Source: Orrella daihaiensis (lineage in GTDB: Bacteria > Pseudomonadota > Gammaproteobacteria > Burkholderiales > Burkholderiaceae_B). Taken from it: a stretch of DNA of 64,000 nucleotides. Of the stretch, positions 17,034 to 25,392 are shown one piece after another. Location: assembly GCF_022811525.1 (NCBI RefSeq), contig NZ_CP063982.1:2739850-2803849 (forward strand). The letters are read 5' to 3'. The position numbers and the translations under genes were made by a program. Below the pieces are notes generated by a model that saw only the letters and a list, made by a program, of their open reading frames with translations, was not told where the DNA came from and did not search any database. Position 1 is the stretch's first letter, and each line of letters opens with the position of its first letter.

Positions 17034-17063
17034 TTGACAACAGTTTGACCACGAACGCATACT
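17034..17063 (+). promoter_or_regulatory. Likely sigma-70 promoter for the carboxymuconolactone decarboxylase-like gene
   Basis: TTGACA (17034-17039) and CATACT (17058-17063) are spaced by 18 bp, about 35 bases ahead of the ATG at 17099. The -35 is perfect and the -10 moderate. The rest of the 348-bp interval between the ahcY start and this gene holds the SAH riboswitch and, between 16931 and 17033, AT-rich DNA that should contain the ahcY promoter. Confidence 0.5.
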
Positions 17064-17098
17064 GCGGGACTACTTTCATGCACACTGAGGAGACCATC

Positions 17099-17506
17099 AT
17101 GACCAGCAAACAAGAAACCGCAAAACTTTTTGAAGAAGGACTTCAAGTACGCCGTGAGGTGCTTGGCAAGGAATACGTCGATGGCGGCATAGCCAAGGCA
17201 GACGACTTCATGATGGCCTTCCAGCACATCACCACCGAGTGGTGCTGGGGTTATGCATGGACCCGTGACGGATTGGACAAAAAAACCCGTAGCATGCTCA
17301 ACCTTGCGATGCTCACAGCCTTGAAATGCCCCAACGAGATCAAGCTGCACGTGCGTGGCGCCTTGCACAATGGCGTGACCGTCGACGAAATCAAGGAAAT
17401 TTTGCTGCATGCCACCGTCTACTCCGGCATTCCTGCCGGCCTTGAGGCCTTCAAGGCCGCGCACAGCGTGCTCATCGAAGAAGGCGCTATTCCAGGGAAG
17501 AAGTAA
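17099..17506 (+). CDS. Carboxymuconolactone decarboxylase family protein
   Basis: A 135-residue protein of the CMD/AhpD fold, close in length to PcaC. Conserved segments are the Trp-rich ITTEWCWGYAW, SMLNLAMLTALKCPNEIKLH and LHNGVTVDEIKEILLH. The Cys-x6-His pattern (C in LKCP, H in KLHV) lines the active site in this family. PcaC itself decarboxylates 4-carboxymuconolactone in protocatechuate breakdown, but no other pca genes are here, so the substrate is unknown. GAGGAG lies 6 bases before the ATG at 17099. It overlaps the next dehydrogenase by one base, suggesting a two-gene operon. Confidence 0.85.
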   Translation: MTSKQETAKLFEEGLQVRREVLGKEYVDGGIAKADDFMMAFQHITTEWCWGYAWTRDGLDKKTRSMLNLAMLTALKCPNEIKLHVRGALHNGVTVDEIKEILLHATVYSGIPAGLEAFKAAHSVLIEEGAIPGKK

Positions 17507-18426
17507 TGAAACAGCAAACAACGGCTGACAAACCTCGAATCGGCTTTATCGGTTTAGGCAAAATGGGCTGGCCCATGGCCAGCCGACTGGCCCAGGATGG
17601 CTATGCTTTGACGTTACTCGATGCCAATCTAGAGCTGGCCACTCAGTTGGCGCAGGAAATCGGCGCCAACCCTGCCACGAACGCCAAGATGCTTGCGCAG
17701 CAATCAGAAATAATCATCACCATCTTGCCCAACAGCTCAATTGTTCAATCTGTGCTAGATGGATCTGAGGGTCTACTTGCCGGTTTGAATCCAGGCTCAA
17801 TCATTATCGACATGACCTCTGGGGTACCCAGCATGACCCAGACACTGGCCGCACAAGTCGCAAATGCCGGCGGTCATTTGGTAGACGCGCCGGTCTCAGG
17901 CGGCGTGCCACGCGCTAAAACGGGTGAGCTGTCGATCATGTTTGGTGGATCCGAACAATTGCTTGAAACGGTGCGTCCAGTGTTAGCCACCATGGGCAAT
18001 GCGATTGAGCGTATTGGTGACGTCGGTTCTGCTCACGCCATGAAGGCCTTAAACAACCTGGTATCAGCAGGTGGGTTTTTAATTGGCATTGAAGCCCTGA
18101 TGATTGGCAAACGGTTTGGCCTGAGTCCCGACAAAATGGTGGACGTTCTGAATGCATCGACCGGCATGAACAATTCCACCCAGAAAAAATTCAAGCAATA
18201 CGTCCTTTCGGGTAAATACAACTCTGGTTTCGGGCTTGATTTAATGGTCAAGGACTTGGGAATTGCCCTCGGGCTGGCGCACGAGACCCAGACGCCTGCG
18301 GCATTTTCTGCGTTGTGCCATGAAATGTGGTCGGCTTCAGCACGAATGCTGGGTGCCGGCAATGACCACACGGCTGTGGCCAAGCTGGTTCAGACGCTAG
18401 CAAACGACAGTATCGAAGATCGCTAG
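17506..18426 (+). CDS. 3-hydroxyisobutyrate dehydrogenase-like oxidoreductase
   Basis: A 306-residue beta-hydroxyacid dehydrogenase. The N-terminal Rossmann motif is GFIGLGKMGWPMA; the substrate-binding signature DAPVSGGVPRAKTG and the catalytic Lys in HAMKALNNLVSAG are intact. Family members oxidise small beta-hydroxyacids such as 3-hydroxyisobutyrate, tartronate semialdehyde (reductive direction) or related acids with NAD(P). The substrate cannot be assigned. Start ATG shares a base with the preceding stop. A strong hairpin lies just after the stop. Confidence 0.88.
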   Translation: MKQQTTADKPRIGFIGLGKMGWPMASRLAQDGYALTLLDANLELATQLAQEIGANPATNAKMLAQQSEIIITILPNSSIVQSVLDGSEGLLAGLNPGSIIIDMTSGVPSMTQTLAAQVANAGGHLVDAPVSGGVPRAKTGELSIMFGGSEQLLETVRPVLATMGNAIERIGDVGSAHAMKALNNLVSAGGFLIGIEALMIGKRFGLSPDKMVDVLNASTGMNNSTQKKFKQYVLSGKYNSGFGLDLMVKDLGIALGLAHETQTPAAFSALCHEMWSASARMLGAGNDHTAVAKLVQTLANDSIEDR

Positions 18427-18438
18427 CCACAAAGGATA

Positions 18439-18462
18439 TCGGCGGTGAACCGTCACCGCCGA
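18439..18462. terminator. Hairpin between convergent genes
   Basis: A perfect 10-bp stem TCGGCGGTGA / TCACCGCCGA with loop ACCG. It sits 12 bases after the dehydrogenase stop (+) and 7 bases after the DUF1289 stop (-), so it could end both transcripts. There is no strong T-run, so rho-independent termination is only probable. Confidence 0.6.
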
Positions 18463-18469
18463 ACTTCCG

Positions 18470-18688
18470 CTATTTCGGTGCACGGCGGTTGTCTGGTGGC
18501 TTGGGAAATCCCTGCGCCAGAATTCGTTCCCAGACAGCGTCTTTCTCCTCTTGGGTCATGAACACCCAATTGGACACTTCCATCACGGTTCGGCCACAAC
18601 CGCGACAGATTTCGTCAAATAGTGTCGAGCACACCGCCACGCACGGCGAATCGGGGCGAACCGACTTGGCATTGTCAGAAAAGCTCAT
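18470..18688 (-). CDS. DUF1289 family protein
   Basis: A protein of about 72 residues matching DUF1289: PDSPCVAVCSTLFDEICRGCGRT with four cysteines in a CxxxC...CxxC arrangement, followed by MEVSNWVFMTQEEKDAVWERI. The cysteines probably bind a metal, but the function of the family is not established. ATG at 18688 (MSFSDNAKSVRP) gives the family-like start; an in-frame ATG at 18709 would add seven residues. Neither has an obvious ribosome site. It lies downstream of metK on the same strand but is separated by a terminator. Confidence 0.82.
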   Translation of the reverse strand: MSFSDNAKSVRPDSPCVAVCSTLFDEICRGCGRTVMEVSNWVFMTQEEKDAVWERILAQGFPKPPDNRRAPK

Positions 18689-18752
18689 CGTGGGCGAATG
18701 TGCGTACATATCATGATGTGGCGCAGTGTAGCCACCTTTGTTACCTTGATAT

Positions 18753-18779
18753 CAAAAAACCCGCCCAAGCGGGCGGGTT
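18753..18779 (-). terminator. Rho-independent terminator of metK
   Basis: On the minus strand a 9-bp GC-rich stem (AACCCGCCC / GGGCGGGTT) with a 4-base loop is followed directly by a run of T (complement of A at 18754-18759). It starts about 30 bases after the metK stop. This is a textbook intrinsic terminator. Confidence 0.88.
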
Positions 18780-18809
18780 CAGACCTCAACTGAGAAAAAA
18801 CAGTTGCGT

Positions 18810-19979
18810 TTAGACAGCTTTCTTAAGCTCAGCCGCCTTATCCGTCGCTTCCCAGCTGAACTCCGGTTCGCTACGACCAAAGTGACCGTAGGCCGCGGTC
18901 TTGGAATAGATCGGACGCAGCAGATCGAGCATGTTCACAATGCCGCGCGGGCGCAGGTCAAAGTGCTCACGCACCAACTTGGCCAATTGATCGTCTGGAA
19001 CAACGCCCGTGCCTTCTGTGTAGACCGTGATGTTGATAGGATCTGCAACCCCAATGGCATAACTGACCTGTACTTGACACTGTTTAGCCAAACCCGCTGC
19101 CACGATGTTCTTGGCCACATAGCGTGCGGCATATGCCGCTGAACGATCCACCTTCGATGGGTCTTTACCCGAGAATGCGCCGCCACCATGGGGGCAAGCA
19201 CCACCATAAGTATCAACAATAATTTTTCGGCCGGTCAGTCCGCAGTCACCCTGCGGGCCACCGATCACAAAGCGACCTGTCGGGTTCACTAAAAACTTCG
19301 TCTTAGGCGTAATTAATCCATCAGGGAAACTCGGACGAATGATGTCCTCAATTACCGCCTCATGGATAGCCGTTTGAGAGATTTCAGGTGCATGTTGCGT
19401 TGACAACACCACCGTATCAACTTCTACAGGACGCCCATTGACATAACGGAACGTCACCTGCGACTTGGCATCCGGACGCAACCACGGCAAGCGACCGTCT
19501 TTGCGCAACTCACTTTGACGTTGCACCAGACGGTGTGAATACCAAATCGGTGCCGGCATCAAGTCTGGGGTTTCATCGCACGCATAGCCGAACATCAGAC
19601 CCTGGTCTCCAGCACCCTGATTCAAGTACTCCTCAGAGGATCGGTCCACGCCTTGTGCAATATCGGGAGACTGTTTGTCATACGCGACCAGCACGGCACA
19701 CCCTTTGTAATCAATGCCGTAGTCACTGTTGTCGTAGCCAATGCGCTTAATGGTGTCACGCGCCACCTGAATGTAGTCGACGTTGGCTGTTGTGGTGATT
19801 TCACCAGCCAGCACAACCAAGCCCGTGTTGCAAAGCGTTTCGGCAGCTACTCGGGCATTGGGATCTTGAGTAAAGATGGCATCGAGAACCGCATCCGAGA
19901 TCTGGTCAGAGACCTTGTCTGGATGGCCTTCAGAAACTGATTCCGAGGTAAAGAGAAAGTCATTTGACTTCATGGACAT
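18810..19979 (-). CDS. metK: S-adenosylmethionine synthetase
   Basis: A 389-residue enzyme making SAM from methionine and ATP. Motifs: FTSESVSEGHPDKVSDQISDAVLD split over the N-terminus, GAGDQGLMFGYA, the P-loop-like GGGAFSGKDPSKVDRSAAYAARY region (core GGGAFSGKDP) and the C-terminal YGHFGR. AAGGA stands 7 bases before the first ATG at 19979; a second ATG two codons later is possible. Together with ahcY and metF within 6 kb it covers most of the activated-methyl cycle. The leader is long and structured. Confidence 0.97.
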   Translation of the reverse strand: MSMKSNDFLFTSESVSEGHPDKVSDQISDAVLDAIFTQDPNARVAAETLCNTGLVVLAGEITTTANVDYIQVARDTIKRIGYDNSDYGIDYKGCAVLVAYDKQSPDIAQGVDRSSEEYLNQGAGDQGLMFGYACDETPDLMPAPIWYSHRLVQRQSELRKDGRLPWLRPDAKSQVTFRYVNGRPVEVDTVVLSTQHAPEISQTAIHEAVIEDIIRPSFPDGLITPKTKFLVNPTGRFVIGGPQGDCGLTGRKIIVDTYGGACPHGGGAFSGKDPSKVDRSAAYAARYVAKNIVAAGLAKQCQVQVSYAIGVADPINITVYTEGTGVVPDDQLAKLVREHFDLRPRGIVNMLDLLRPIYSKTAAYGHFGRSEPEFSWEATDKAAELKKAV

Positions 19980-19997
19980 GACAGCATCCTTGTTTAA

Positions 19998-20070
19998 GTG
20001 TTTGACCGGTCGGAGCCGGTCAACGGTTAACGGGTGCGCTGCACCCCTTTTTACCTTTCACTTAAGTGAC
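19998..20070 (-). promoter_or_regulatory. Structured leader of metK
   Basis: Between metK and the divergent acyltransferase gene (238 bp) lie three strong symmetric elements: TTGACCGG/CCGGTCAA (20002-20009 and 20016-20023), GGGTGC/GCACCC (20032-20037 and 20041-20046) and the palindrome TCACTTAAGTGA (20058-20069). They would be in or near the metK 5' UTR. I do not recognise a known SAM riboswitch class. They could be an operator, an attenuator or a new leader RNA. Further on, CATCTA/TAGATG (20131-20148) and TTGATCGT/ACGATCAA (20152-20190) also form inverted pairs. Confidence 0.4.
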
Positions 20071-20217
20071 CAAGCTGTTGGTCGGCATCATGTCGGTAGT
20101 GGGCGCGACGCTTTAGCGGATAAAAACCTGCATCTATGGCTTTAGATGAAGTTGATCGTCCCGCAAGTTGTCGGTTAACTCAACGATCAAGTCTTATTTT
20201 AAGCGAAAATACCTGCC

Positions 20218-21075
20218 ATGTTGCTAATTCTGTTTCGCCTGCTGTCCATGCTGCCGCTCTCAGCCCTGCAAGCTATCGGGCGCTTTGGCGGGCGACTGGT
20301 ATTTGCCATACCAGGACGCTATCGCGATCGCTTGATTGCCAACGCTAGACAAGCCGGGTTTGACGACCCCGCTTTCTTTAAGGAAGCTGCAGCCCAGACT
20401 GGCGCCATGATCATGGAGCTGCCTCACGTCTGGTTAAAACCCAGCCAATGCCTGGACAAGGTCGTAGGCGATGAGGAACACATTTTGCAAGCAGCACACG
20501 ACGCTGGGCGCGGCATTCTGTTTCTAACCCCTCACCTTGGCAGCTTTGAGATGTCAGCTCGCCATGGCGCCAGACACCAAAGACTGACGGTCATGTTTCG
20601 CCCCCCACGTAAGGCGTTTCTAGCGCCTGTCATGGACATGGCGCGCAACAAGTCGGGCGTGGTCGCAGTGCCAGCCAACTTGCAAGGGGTTAAAGAGTTT
20701 GTCAAAGCCCTCAAACGCAACGAGTCTGTCGGTATGCTGCCTGATCAGGTACCGCGTGAAGGCGAAGGTGTTTGGGCACCATTTTTTGGGCGCGAGGCTT
20801 TCACAGTCACGCTTCCGGGCAAACTCGCCAAAATGACCCATGCGATTGTGATCGTCGCCGCTTGTGAGCGCCTACCTAGGGGCCAAGGCTGGCGTATGCA
20901 TTATCTGCGTGCGCCAGACGTGCTGCCAGCAGATGCGCGCGAGCAGGCCGTGCTGTTTAATGAGATGATGCAAACTCTGATCAATCGTTTCCCAACCCAG
21001 TATCTTTGGGGCTATTACCGCTACAAGCGGCCAAAAGATGCACCGCCTGCACCGGATCAAGACCATTTTGACTGA
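20218..21075 (+). CDS. Lipid A late acyltransferase, LpxL/HtrB family
   Basis: A 285-residue membrane-associated acyltransferase adding a secondary acyl chain to lipid A. An N-terminal hydrophobic anchor (residues 1-25) is followed by the catalytic HX4E motif in TPHLGSFEMS (about residues 103-112), MFRPPRK, and LPDQVPREGEGVWAPFFG, the usual third block. A second, related gene overlaps its end, as in other Alcaligenaceae that carry paired LpxL homologs. Which acyl chain and position are used cannot be told. Confidence 0.88.
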   Translation: MLLILFRLLSMLPLSALQAIGRFGGRLVFAIPGRYRDRLIANARQAGFDDPAFFKEAAAQTGAMIMELPHVWLKPSQCLDKVVGDEEHILQAAHDAGRGILFLTPHLGSFEMSARHGARHQRLTVMFRPPRKAFLAPVMDMARNKSGVVAVPANLQGVKEFVKALKRNESVGMLPDQVPREGEGVWAPFFGREAFTVTLPGKLAKMTHAIVIVAACERLPRGQGWRMHYLRAPDVLPADAREQAVLFNEMMQTLINRFPTQYLWGYYRYKRPKDAPPAPDQDHFD

Positions 21076-22033
21076 GAAACGACAACCGGCTCAACAACAG
21101 TCGCCCACTCGTGGCGCCGATTTACATTCGCTGAAATCGCGATCCGTTGCCGCTTGGCTCCTGGTCACGACTTTCGAATTATTGGCGCGAGCGCCCATGC
21201 GATTTCGTCTCTCATTAGGTTGGTTGCTGTCAAAACTAGCACCTCTTGTGATGCCGCGACGCGCCAAGATCGCCCGGCGCAACATCGAGTTGTGTTTTGC
21301 GGACAAGACCCAAGCCGAGCAACAGCAATTGCTAAAGGATCATTGGCGAGCTCTAGTGCAAAGCTTTATCGACCGCAGTGTCATTTGGTTTGGCAGCCCG
21401 CAAGAAATTGAAGCATTCGTCACGCTATCCGGGATTGAACATGCCCACCACTACACCGATCAGCAACTGCCGATTATGTTGCTCGCCCCACACTTTGTTG
21501 GGCTCGATGCGGCAGCCAGTCGCCTCACGCTAGCTGGTCCCGAGGGCGCCACCATCTACGCTGAGCAGCGCAACAAATTGATCGATGACTTCGTCAGGCT
21601 TGGGCGAGGGCGCTTTCATAATGTTCACCTCGTCAGCCGCAAAGATGGTATCCGCGGACTCATTCGCTTGATCAAACAAGGCATGCCCATTTATTACTTG
21701 CCTGACATGGACCTTGGACGTCGAGGTGCAGCACTGGTGCCATTTTTTGGGGTGCCGGCCTACACGCAGATGTCCACGGCACAGTTGGCTCGCCAATTCA
21801 ATCTCCCTGTTCTGCCCGTCATCAGTACCTGGGATCCCAAAACCGGCAGATACCACGTCGAGGTATTGCCACCGCTTGACACCTTCCCCAACCCGGCCAA
21901 TACCCTTGAGCAGGACACGGCGCACTTAAACGAACTGATCGAGCAATGGATCTTGCCTCGCGCTGCACAGTATTACTGGGTTCATCGGCGCTTCAAGCAC
22001 CGGCCAGAAGGCGAACCCTACCCCTATGAATGA
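21038..22033 (+). CDS. Second lipid A acyltransferase, LpxL-like
   Basis: A paralogous LpxL-family protein of up to 331 residues. The catalytic motif is HX4D (APHFVGLDAAA), followed by EQRNKLIDDFV, SRKDGIRGLIRLI and YLPDMDLGRRGAALVPFFG. The start is uncertain: ATG 21038 lies inside the preceding gene; a TTG at 21068, close to that gene's stop, would also fit. The conserved part begins only near residue 35, so the first residues are not confirmed. Overlap with the first acyltransferase implies coupled expression. The substrate chain is unknown. Confidence 0.87.
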   Translation: MHRLHRIKTILTEKRQPAQQQSPTRGADLHSLKSRSVAAWLLVTTFELLARAPMRFRLSLGWLLSKLAPLVMPRRAKIARRNIELCFADKTQAEQQQLLKDHWRALVQSFIDRSVIWFGSPQEIEAFVTLSGIEHAHHYTDQQLPIMLLAPHFVGLDAAASRLTLAGPEGATIYAEQRNKLIDDFVRLGRGRFHNVHLVSRKDGIRGLIRLIKQGMPIYYLPDMDLGRRGAALVPFFGVPAYTQMSTAQLARQFNLPVLPVISTWDPKTGRYHVEVLPPLDTFPNPANTLEQDTAHLNELIEQWILPRAAQYYWVHRRFKHRPEGEPYPYE

Positions 22034-22059
22034 ACACTAAACGAGGCGATAATCTCCCC

Positions 22060-22941
22060 ATGAAATGGTCTTTCACCAAAATGCACGGCGCCGGCAACGA
22101 TTTCGTGGTGCTTGACGGCCTGTCCCAGGCTATCGAGATGACACCCGAATTAGCCCGTGCAATCGCACACCGCCAATTCGGGATTGGTTGCGACCAGATC
22201 CTTCTGGTGGATGCGCCAACTGACCCTAATGCGGATTTCAGGTATCGGATTTTTAATTCAGATGGCTCCGAAGTCGAGCATTGTGGCAACGGTGCCCGTT
22301 GTTTTGTGCGATTTGTGCATGAACGCAAGTTGTCTTCACGAAACCCTATTCGCGCGGAGATCGCCACGGGCCTCATTACATTGACCGAACTGCCAGACGG
22401 GCAAGTTCGAGTGGACATGGGACAAACTCGATTCGCACCAGCCGACTTGTCGTTTGACGCATCCGGGCTGGCGTCGCGTGTGGTGGGTCAGGACACACAA
22501 TACGCATTGCCGCTTGACAATCAGAACCCGCCGGCTTGGTTGTCACTCGTGGCGATTTCCAATCCCCACGCTGTCCAGATCGTCGATGACATTAATACTG
22601 CGCCTGTGGCTTTAATTGGGCCGGCCATTGAGAGTCATCCGCGGTTTGCCAAACGCGTGAATGCCGGCTTTATGCAAGTACTCGATGCCCACAATATTCG
22701 ACTGCGGGTGTATGAGCGCGGCGCAGGCGAAACGCTCGCCTGTGGCACGGGTGCTTGCGCAGCCGTTGCAAGCGGTATCCGCCAAGGGCTGCTAAAAAGC
22801 CCGGTGAAAGTACAAACGCGAGGTGGTACGCTGACCATTGAATGGGATGGCACAACCTTACAAATGACAGGACCTGCAACCACCGTATTTGAAGGGCAGG
22901 TAAACATCGCGCAACTGATTGAATCGATTCCAACCTTTTGA
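22060..22941 (+). CDS. dapF: Diaminopimelate epimerase
   Basis: A 293-residue PLP-independent epimerase converting LL-DAP to meso-DAP for lysine and peptidoglycan. Start ATG at 22060 gives the usual FTKMHGAGNDFVV N-terminus; the frame is open back to 22030 but without family similarity. Both catalytic cysteines are present: Cys75 in EVEHCGNGAR and Cys228 in GETLACGTGACA. It is followed by DUF484 and xerC, the common proteobacterial dapF-DUF484-xerC cluster. Confidence 0.96.
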   Translation: MKWSFTKMHGAGNDFVVLDGLSQAIEMTPELARAIAHRQFGIGCDQILLVDAPTDPNADFRYRIFNSDGSEVEHCGNGARCFVRFVHERKLSSRNPIRAEIATGLITLTELPDGQVRVDMGQTRFAPADLSFDASGLASRVVGQDTQYALPLDNQNPPAWLSLVAISNPHAVQIVDDINTAPVALIGPAIESHPRFAKRVNAGFMQVLDAHNIRLRVYERGAGETLACGTGACAAVASGIRQGLLKSPVKVQTRGGTLTIEWDGTTLQMTGPATTVFEGQVNIAQLIESIPTF

Positions 22942-22949
22942 GTGACTTT

Positions 22950-23624
22950 ATGACCGAGAACTTAAGCGCATTGACAGTGGCCCGGTTCCTGCAAGAGAAC
23001 CCGGAATTTTTTTCTGATCACGCCGAGTTGTTTGCCGCACTCACTGTTCCACATCCGAATCAGTCACGCGCCATATCCTTGGGCGAGCGTCAGATCATGA
23101 CTTTGCGTGATCGCCAGAAAGATCTGGAAATGCGCCTAGCTGCACTGAGTCACCAGGCCAGTTTCAATGAGTCGGTTGCCAACAAGGTGACCAGTTGGTG
23201 TGAAGTCATGCTAACGGCCCAAGATGCTCAAACCATTCCCGGCCATATCATCGCCGGGCTAGCAGAGACCTTTGATATTCCTGAAGTCGGTATGCGTCTG
23301 TGGGGCCTGGACATAGCCACAGAAGGGGTGGGAGAGCCGGTTGATGAGGACGCCCGGTTATTCGCCCAGAGTCTGACAGCGCCGTACTGTGGGCCCAATA
23401 AGGAATTTTCTGTCACACAATGGCTGCGCGATACACCCGCATCGATGGCCATGGTTACCATCAAGCATGGTTCAGCTGACGCTGCACCGACAGTTGGTCT
23501 TCTTTTGCTTGCCTCTGACGATCCTGAGCGCTTTACCAGCGACATGGGCACAACCTTCCTGGAGACAATCGGTCGGCTTGCGTCTGCAGCCATCGGTCGG
23601 TTGCCGCTCAAATCAGGGACATAG
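22950..23624 (+). CDS. DUF484 family protein (GAF-like)
   Basis: About 224 residues. The N-terminus VARFLQENPEFFSDHAELFAAL and the following heptad-like, charged region are diagnostic of DUF484, and the C-terminal two thirds resemble a GAF domain (DTPASMAMVTIKHG, VGLLLLASDDPERFTSDMGT). The family is regularly encoded between dapF and xerC, but no biochemical role is agreed. ATG 22950 is chosen; a TTG at 22938 that overlaps the dapF stop is the alternative. Confidence 0.82.
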   Translation: MTENLSALTVARFLQENPEFFSDHAELFAALTVPHPNQSRAISLGERQIMTLRDRQKDLEMRLAALSHQASFNESVANKVTSWCEVMLTAQDAQTIPGHIIAGLAETFDIPEVGMRLWGLDIATEGVGEPVDEDARLFAQSLTAPYCGPNKEFSVTQWLRDTPASMAMVTIKHGSADAAPTVGLLLLASDDPERFTSDMGTTFLETIGRLASAAIGRLPLKSGT

Positions 23625-23630
23625 CTATCC

Positions 23631-24602
23631 ATGAACGCACCGGTTAACTTGCCTGAACCGATGCGCCAGTGGCTAGACTACCTCGCCACCCAACGTCGCT
23701 ACGCTGCACATACGATTTCTGCCTACGAGCGCGATCTAAGACAGCTCGTTGAGCTCGCCACTGACATGGCACCGCAAGACATCGCCGAGCGGCACATTCG
23801 TCAATTCCTGGGCAAGCTGCATGGCCAAGGCCATCAGCCTAGAAGCCTGGCACGAATGCTCTCGGCATGGCGCGGCTTTTACGCCTGGTGGGCTCCCAAA
23901 ATCGGCTTGGCGCTAAACCCCGTGCAAGACGTTAAAGCCCCTAAAGCCAACCGAAGCTTGCCGAAAGCCATGTCGGTAGATCAAACTCAAGCGCTGCTGG
24001 AGAACAGCGCTCTGGCAGCATCGCGTGAGCCACTGACCTTGCGTGATCGAGCCATCTTTGAACTGTTCTATTCCAGTGGTCTACGATTAAGCGAGTTGGT
24101 ATCGCTAGACATCAGTTATTACAAATCATCCGACTACGAATCAAGTAGCTGGCTAGAGATCGCACAACAAGAGGTCCACGTGCTCGGTAAAGGTAACAAG
24201 CGGCGCACAGTTCCGGTCGGTCAACAAGCAACCCTAGCCCTAGAAGCCTGGCTATCGGTGCGCGATCAATTTGTAAAGCCTCAAAGTGACAGCTGTGACC
24301 AATTCGCCCTGTTTCTCGGTGAGCGTGGCAAGCGCATCCACCCCCGAGTGATCCAACAGCGCCTCGCGCAGCTGGCTTTGGCCGCTGGCTTGCCCACCCG
24401 CGTGCATCCACATGTTCTGAGGCACAGCTTTGCCAGCCATGTGTTGCAGTCAGCTCAAGATCTGCGTGCCGTTCAGGAAATGCTCGGGCATGCCAGTATC
24501 TCGACTACGCAGGTTTACACAAAACTCGATTTCCAACATCTGGCCTCAGTTTATGACGCTGCCCATCCTCGGGCCAACCGAAAATCCTCGGATAAATCCT
24601 GA
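23631..24602 (+). CDS. xerC: Tyrosine recombinase XerC
   Basis: A 323-residue site-specific recombinase that, with XerD, resolves chromosome dimers at dif. The N-terminal SAM-like core-binding domain (YAAHTISAYERDL) is followed by the catalytic domain. The active-site set is complete: Arg near residue 152 in SSGLRLSEL, Lys in GKGNKRR, His-x-x-Arg in HVLRHSFA (about 262), His in LGHASIS and the Tyr nucleophile in TQVYTKLDF. The dapF-DUF484-xerC context favours XerC over XerD. It is somewhat longer than E. coli XerC because of an insert (YYKSSDYESSSW) before the Lys strand. Confidence 0.92.
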   Translation: MNAPVNLPEPMRQWLDYLATQRRYAAHTISAYERDLRQLVELATDMAPQDIAERHIRQFLGKLHGQGHQPRSLARMLSAWRGFYAWWAPKIGLALNPVQDVKAPKANRSLPKAMSVDQTQALLENSALAASREPLTLRDRAIFELFYSSGLRLSELVSLDISYYKSSDYESSSWLEIAQQEVHVLGKGNKRRTVPVGQQATLALEAWLSVRDQFVKPQSDSCDQFALFLGERGKRIHPRVIQQRLAQLALAAGLPTRVHPHVLRHSFASHVLQSAQDLRAVQEMLGHASISTTQVYTKLDFQHLASVYDAAHPRANRKSSDKS

Positions 24603-24684
24603 GTTGCCATGCGGCAACCCAAACGTTGGAAACTTGTGACGTGCCATACTGTCTCAACGTTGATTTGGTGAACAAGCACAAACA

Positions 24685-25392
24685 ATGACAGACATGAATC
24701 TCGTACCAAACCGCATCACAAAGCATTTGCGATGGCTCACATTTGTTGTGGTAATTGCGATGCTTTTAGCGCTACCTATTCGGGCCCTTGCCCACCCGCA
24801 CATGTGGGTAGAGGGCAAAGTGCAATTGATGTTTGATGCGCAGGGCGCTGTCACTGGCGTGACACAGACCTGGCTATTCGACGAAATGTTCTCAAGTTAC
24901 GCCAAGCAAGGGTTACCGGTAGGCTCGGATAATCGCCCCCCACAATCTGAACTCGACAAGATCGGCAAATCTTGGATCGAAGCACTGGCAGATCCCATGT
25001 CTCACTACTTCACGCGCATCATGCATGGCAATCGCGAGGTCCCCACCGGTCCGGCACAGCGTGTTCGAGTCGACTGGGACAGTAAGGCACAGCAGATGTC
25101 GCTTCAATTCGAACTGCCCCTGTTAACCCCCTTGATGCCCGGCGATCGGCCATTGGTGGTCTCAGTAGCGGACCCAACGTTCTATGTCGCGTACAGTTTT
25201 GAGGCCCCAGATGCCGTCACCTTGCTGGCGGCGCCATCAAGCTGTAGTGCCAAATATGAAATGCCCAAACCGCTTGACGCACAAACAGCCCAGCGTCTTG
25301 CTGCGATCGGACCTGATGTCACCGAACTGCCTTCTGACCTGATGGCAGTTACTCAAACTCTGCAACACCGGGTAATTCTGACATGCCTGTGA
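24685..25392 (+). CDS. DUF1007 periplasmic protein
   Basis: A 235-residue exported protein. The N-terminal signal peptide ends ...RALA, cutting before HPHMWVEGKV, and the mature start with its HPH motif is the mark of DUF1007. The family is encoded beside NicO/RcnA-like transporters or zinc genes and is thought to present metal to the membrane partner. The gene overlaps the next (NicO-like) gene by 10 bases. The upstream 80 bp contain short palindromes (GTTGCC/GGCAAC at 24603-24618; two AACGTT centres at about 24623 and 24659) without a known meaning. Confidence 0.85.
   Translation: MTDMNLVPNRITKHLRWLTFVVVIAMLLALPIRALAHPHMWVEGKVQLMFDAQGAVTGVTQTWLFDEMFSSYAKQGLPVGSDNRPPQSELDKIGKSWIEALADPMSHYFTRIMHGNREVPTGPAQRVRVDWDSKAQQMSLQFELPLLTPLMPGDRPLVVSVADPTFYVAYSFEAPDAVTLLAAPSSCSAKYEMPKPLDAQTAQRLAAIGPDVTELPSDLMAVTQTLQHRVILTCL

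Noticed and set aside
20032..20054. Plus-strand stem GGGTGC/GCACCC followed by CTTTTT as an intrinsic terminator
   Set aside because: No plus-strand gene ends here; the region is the leader of the minus-strand metK, so I treat it as part of that leader.
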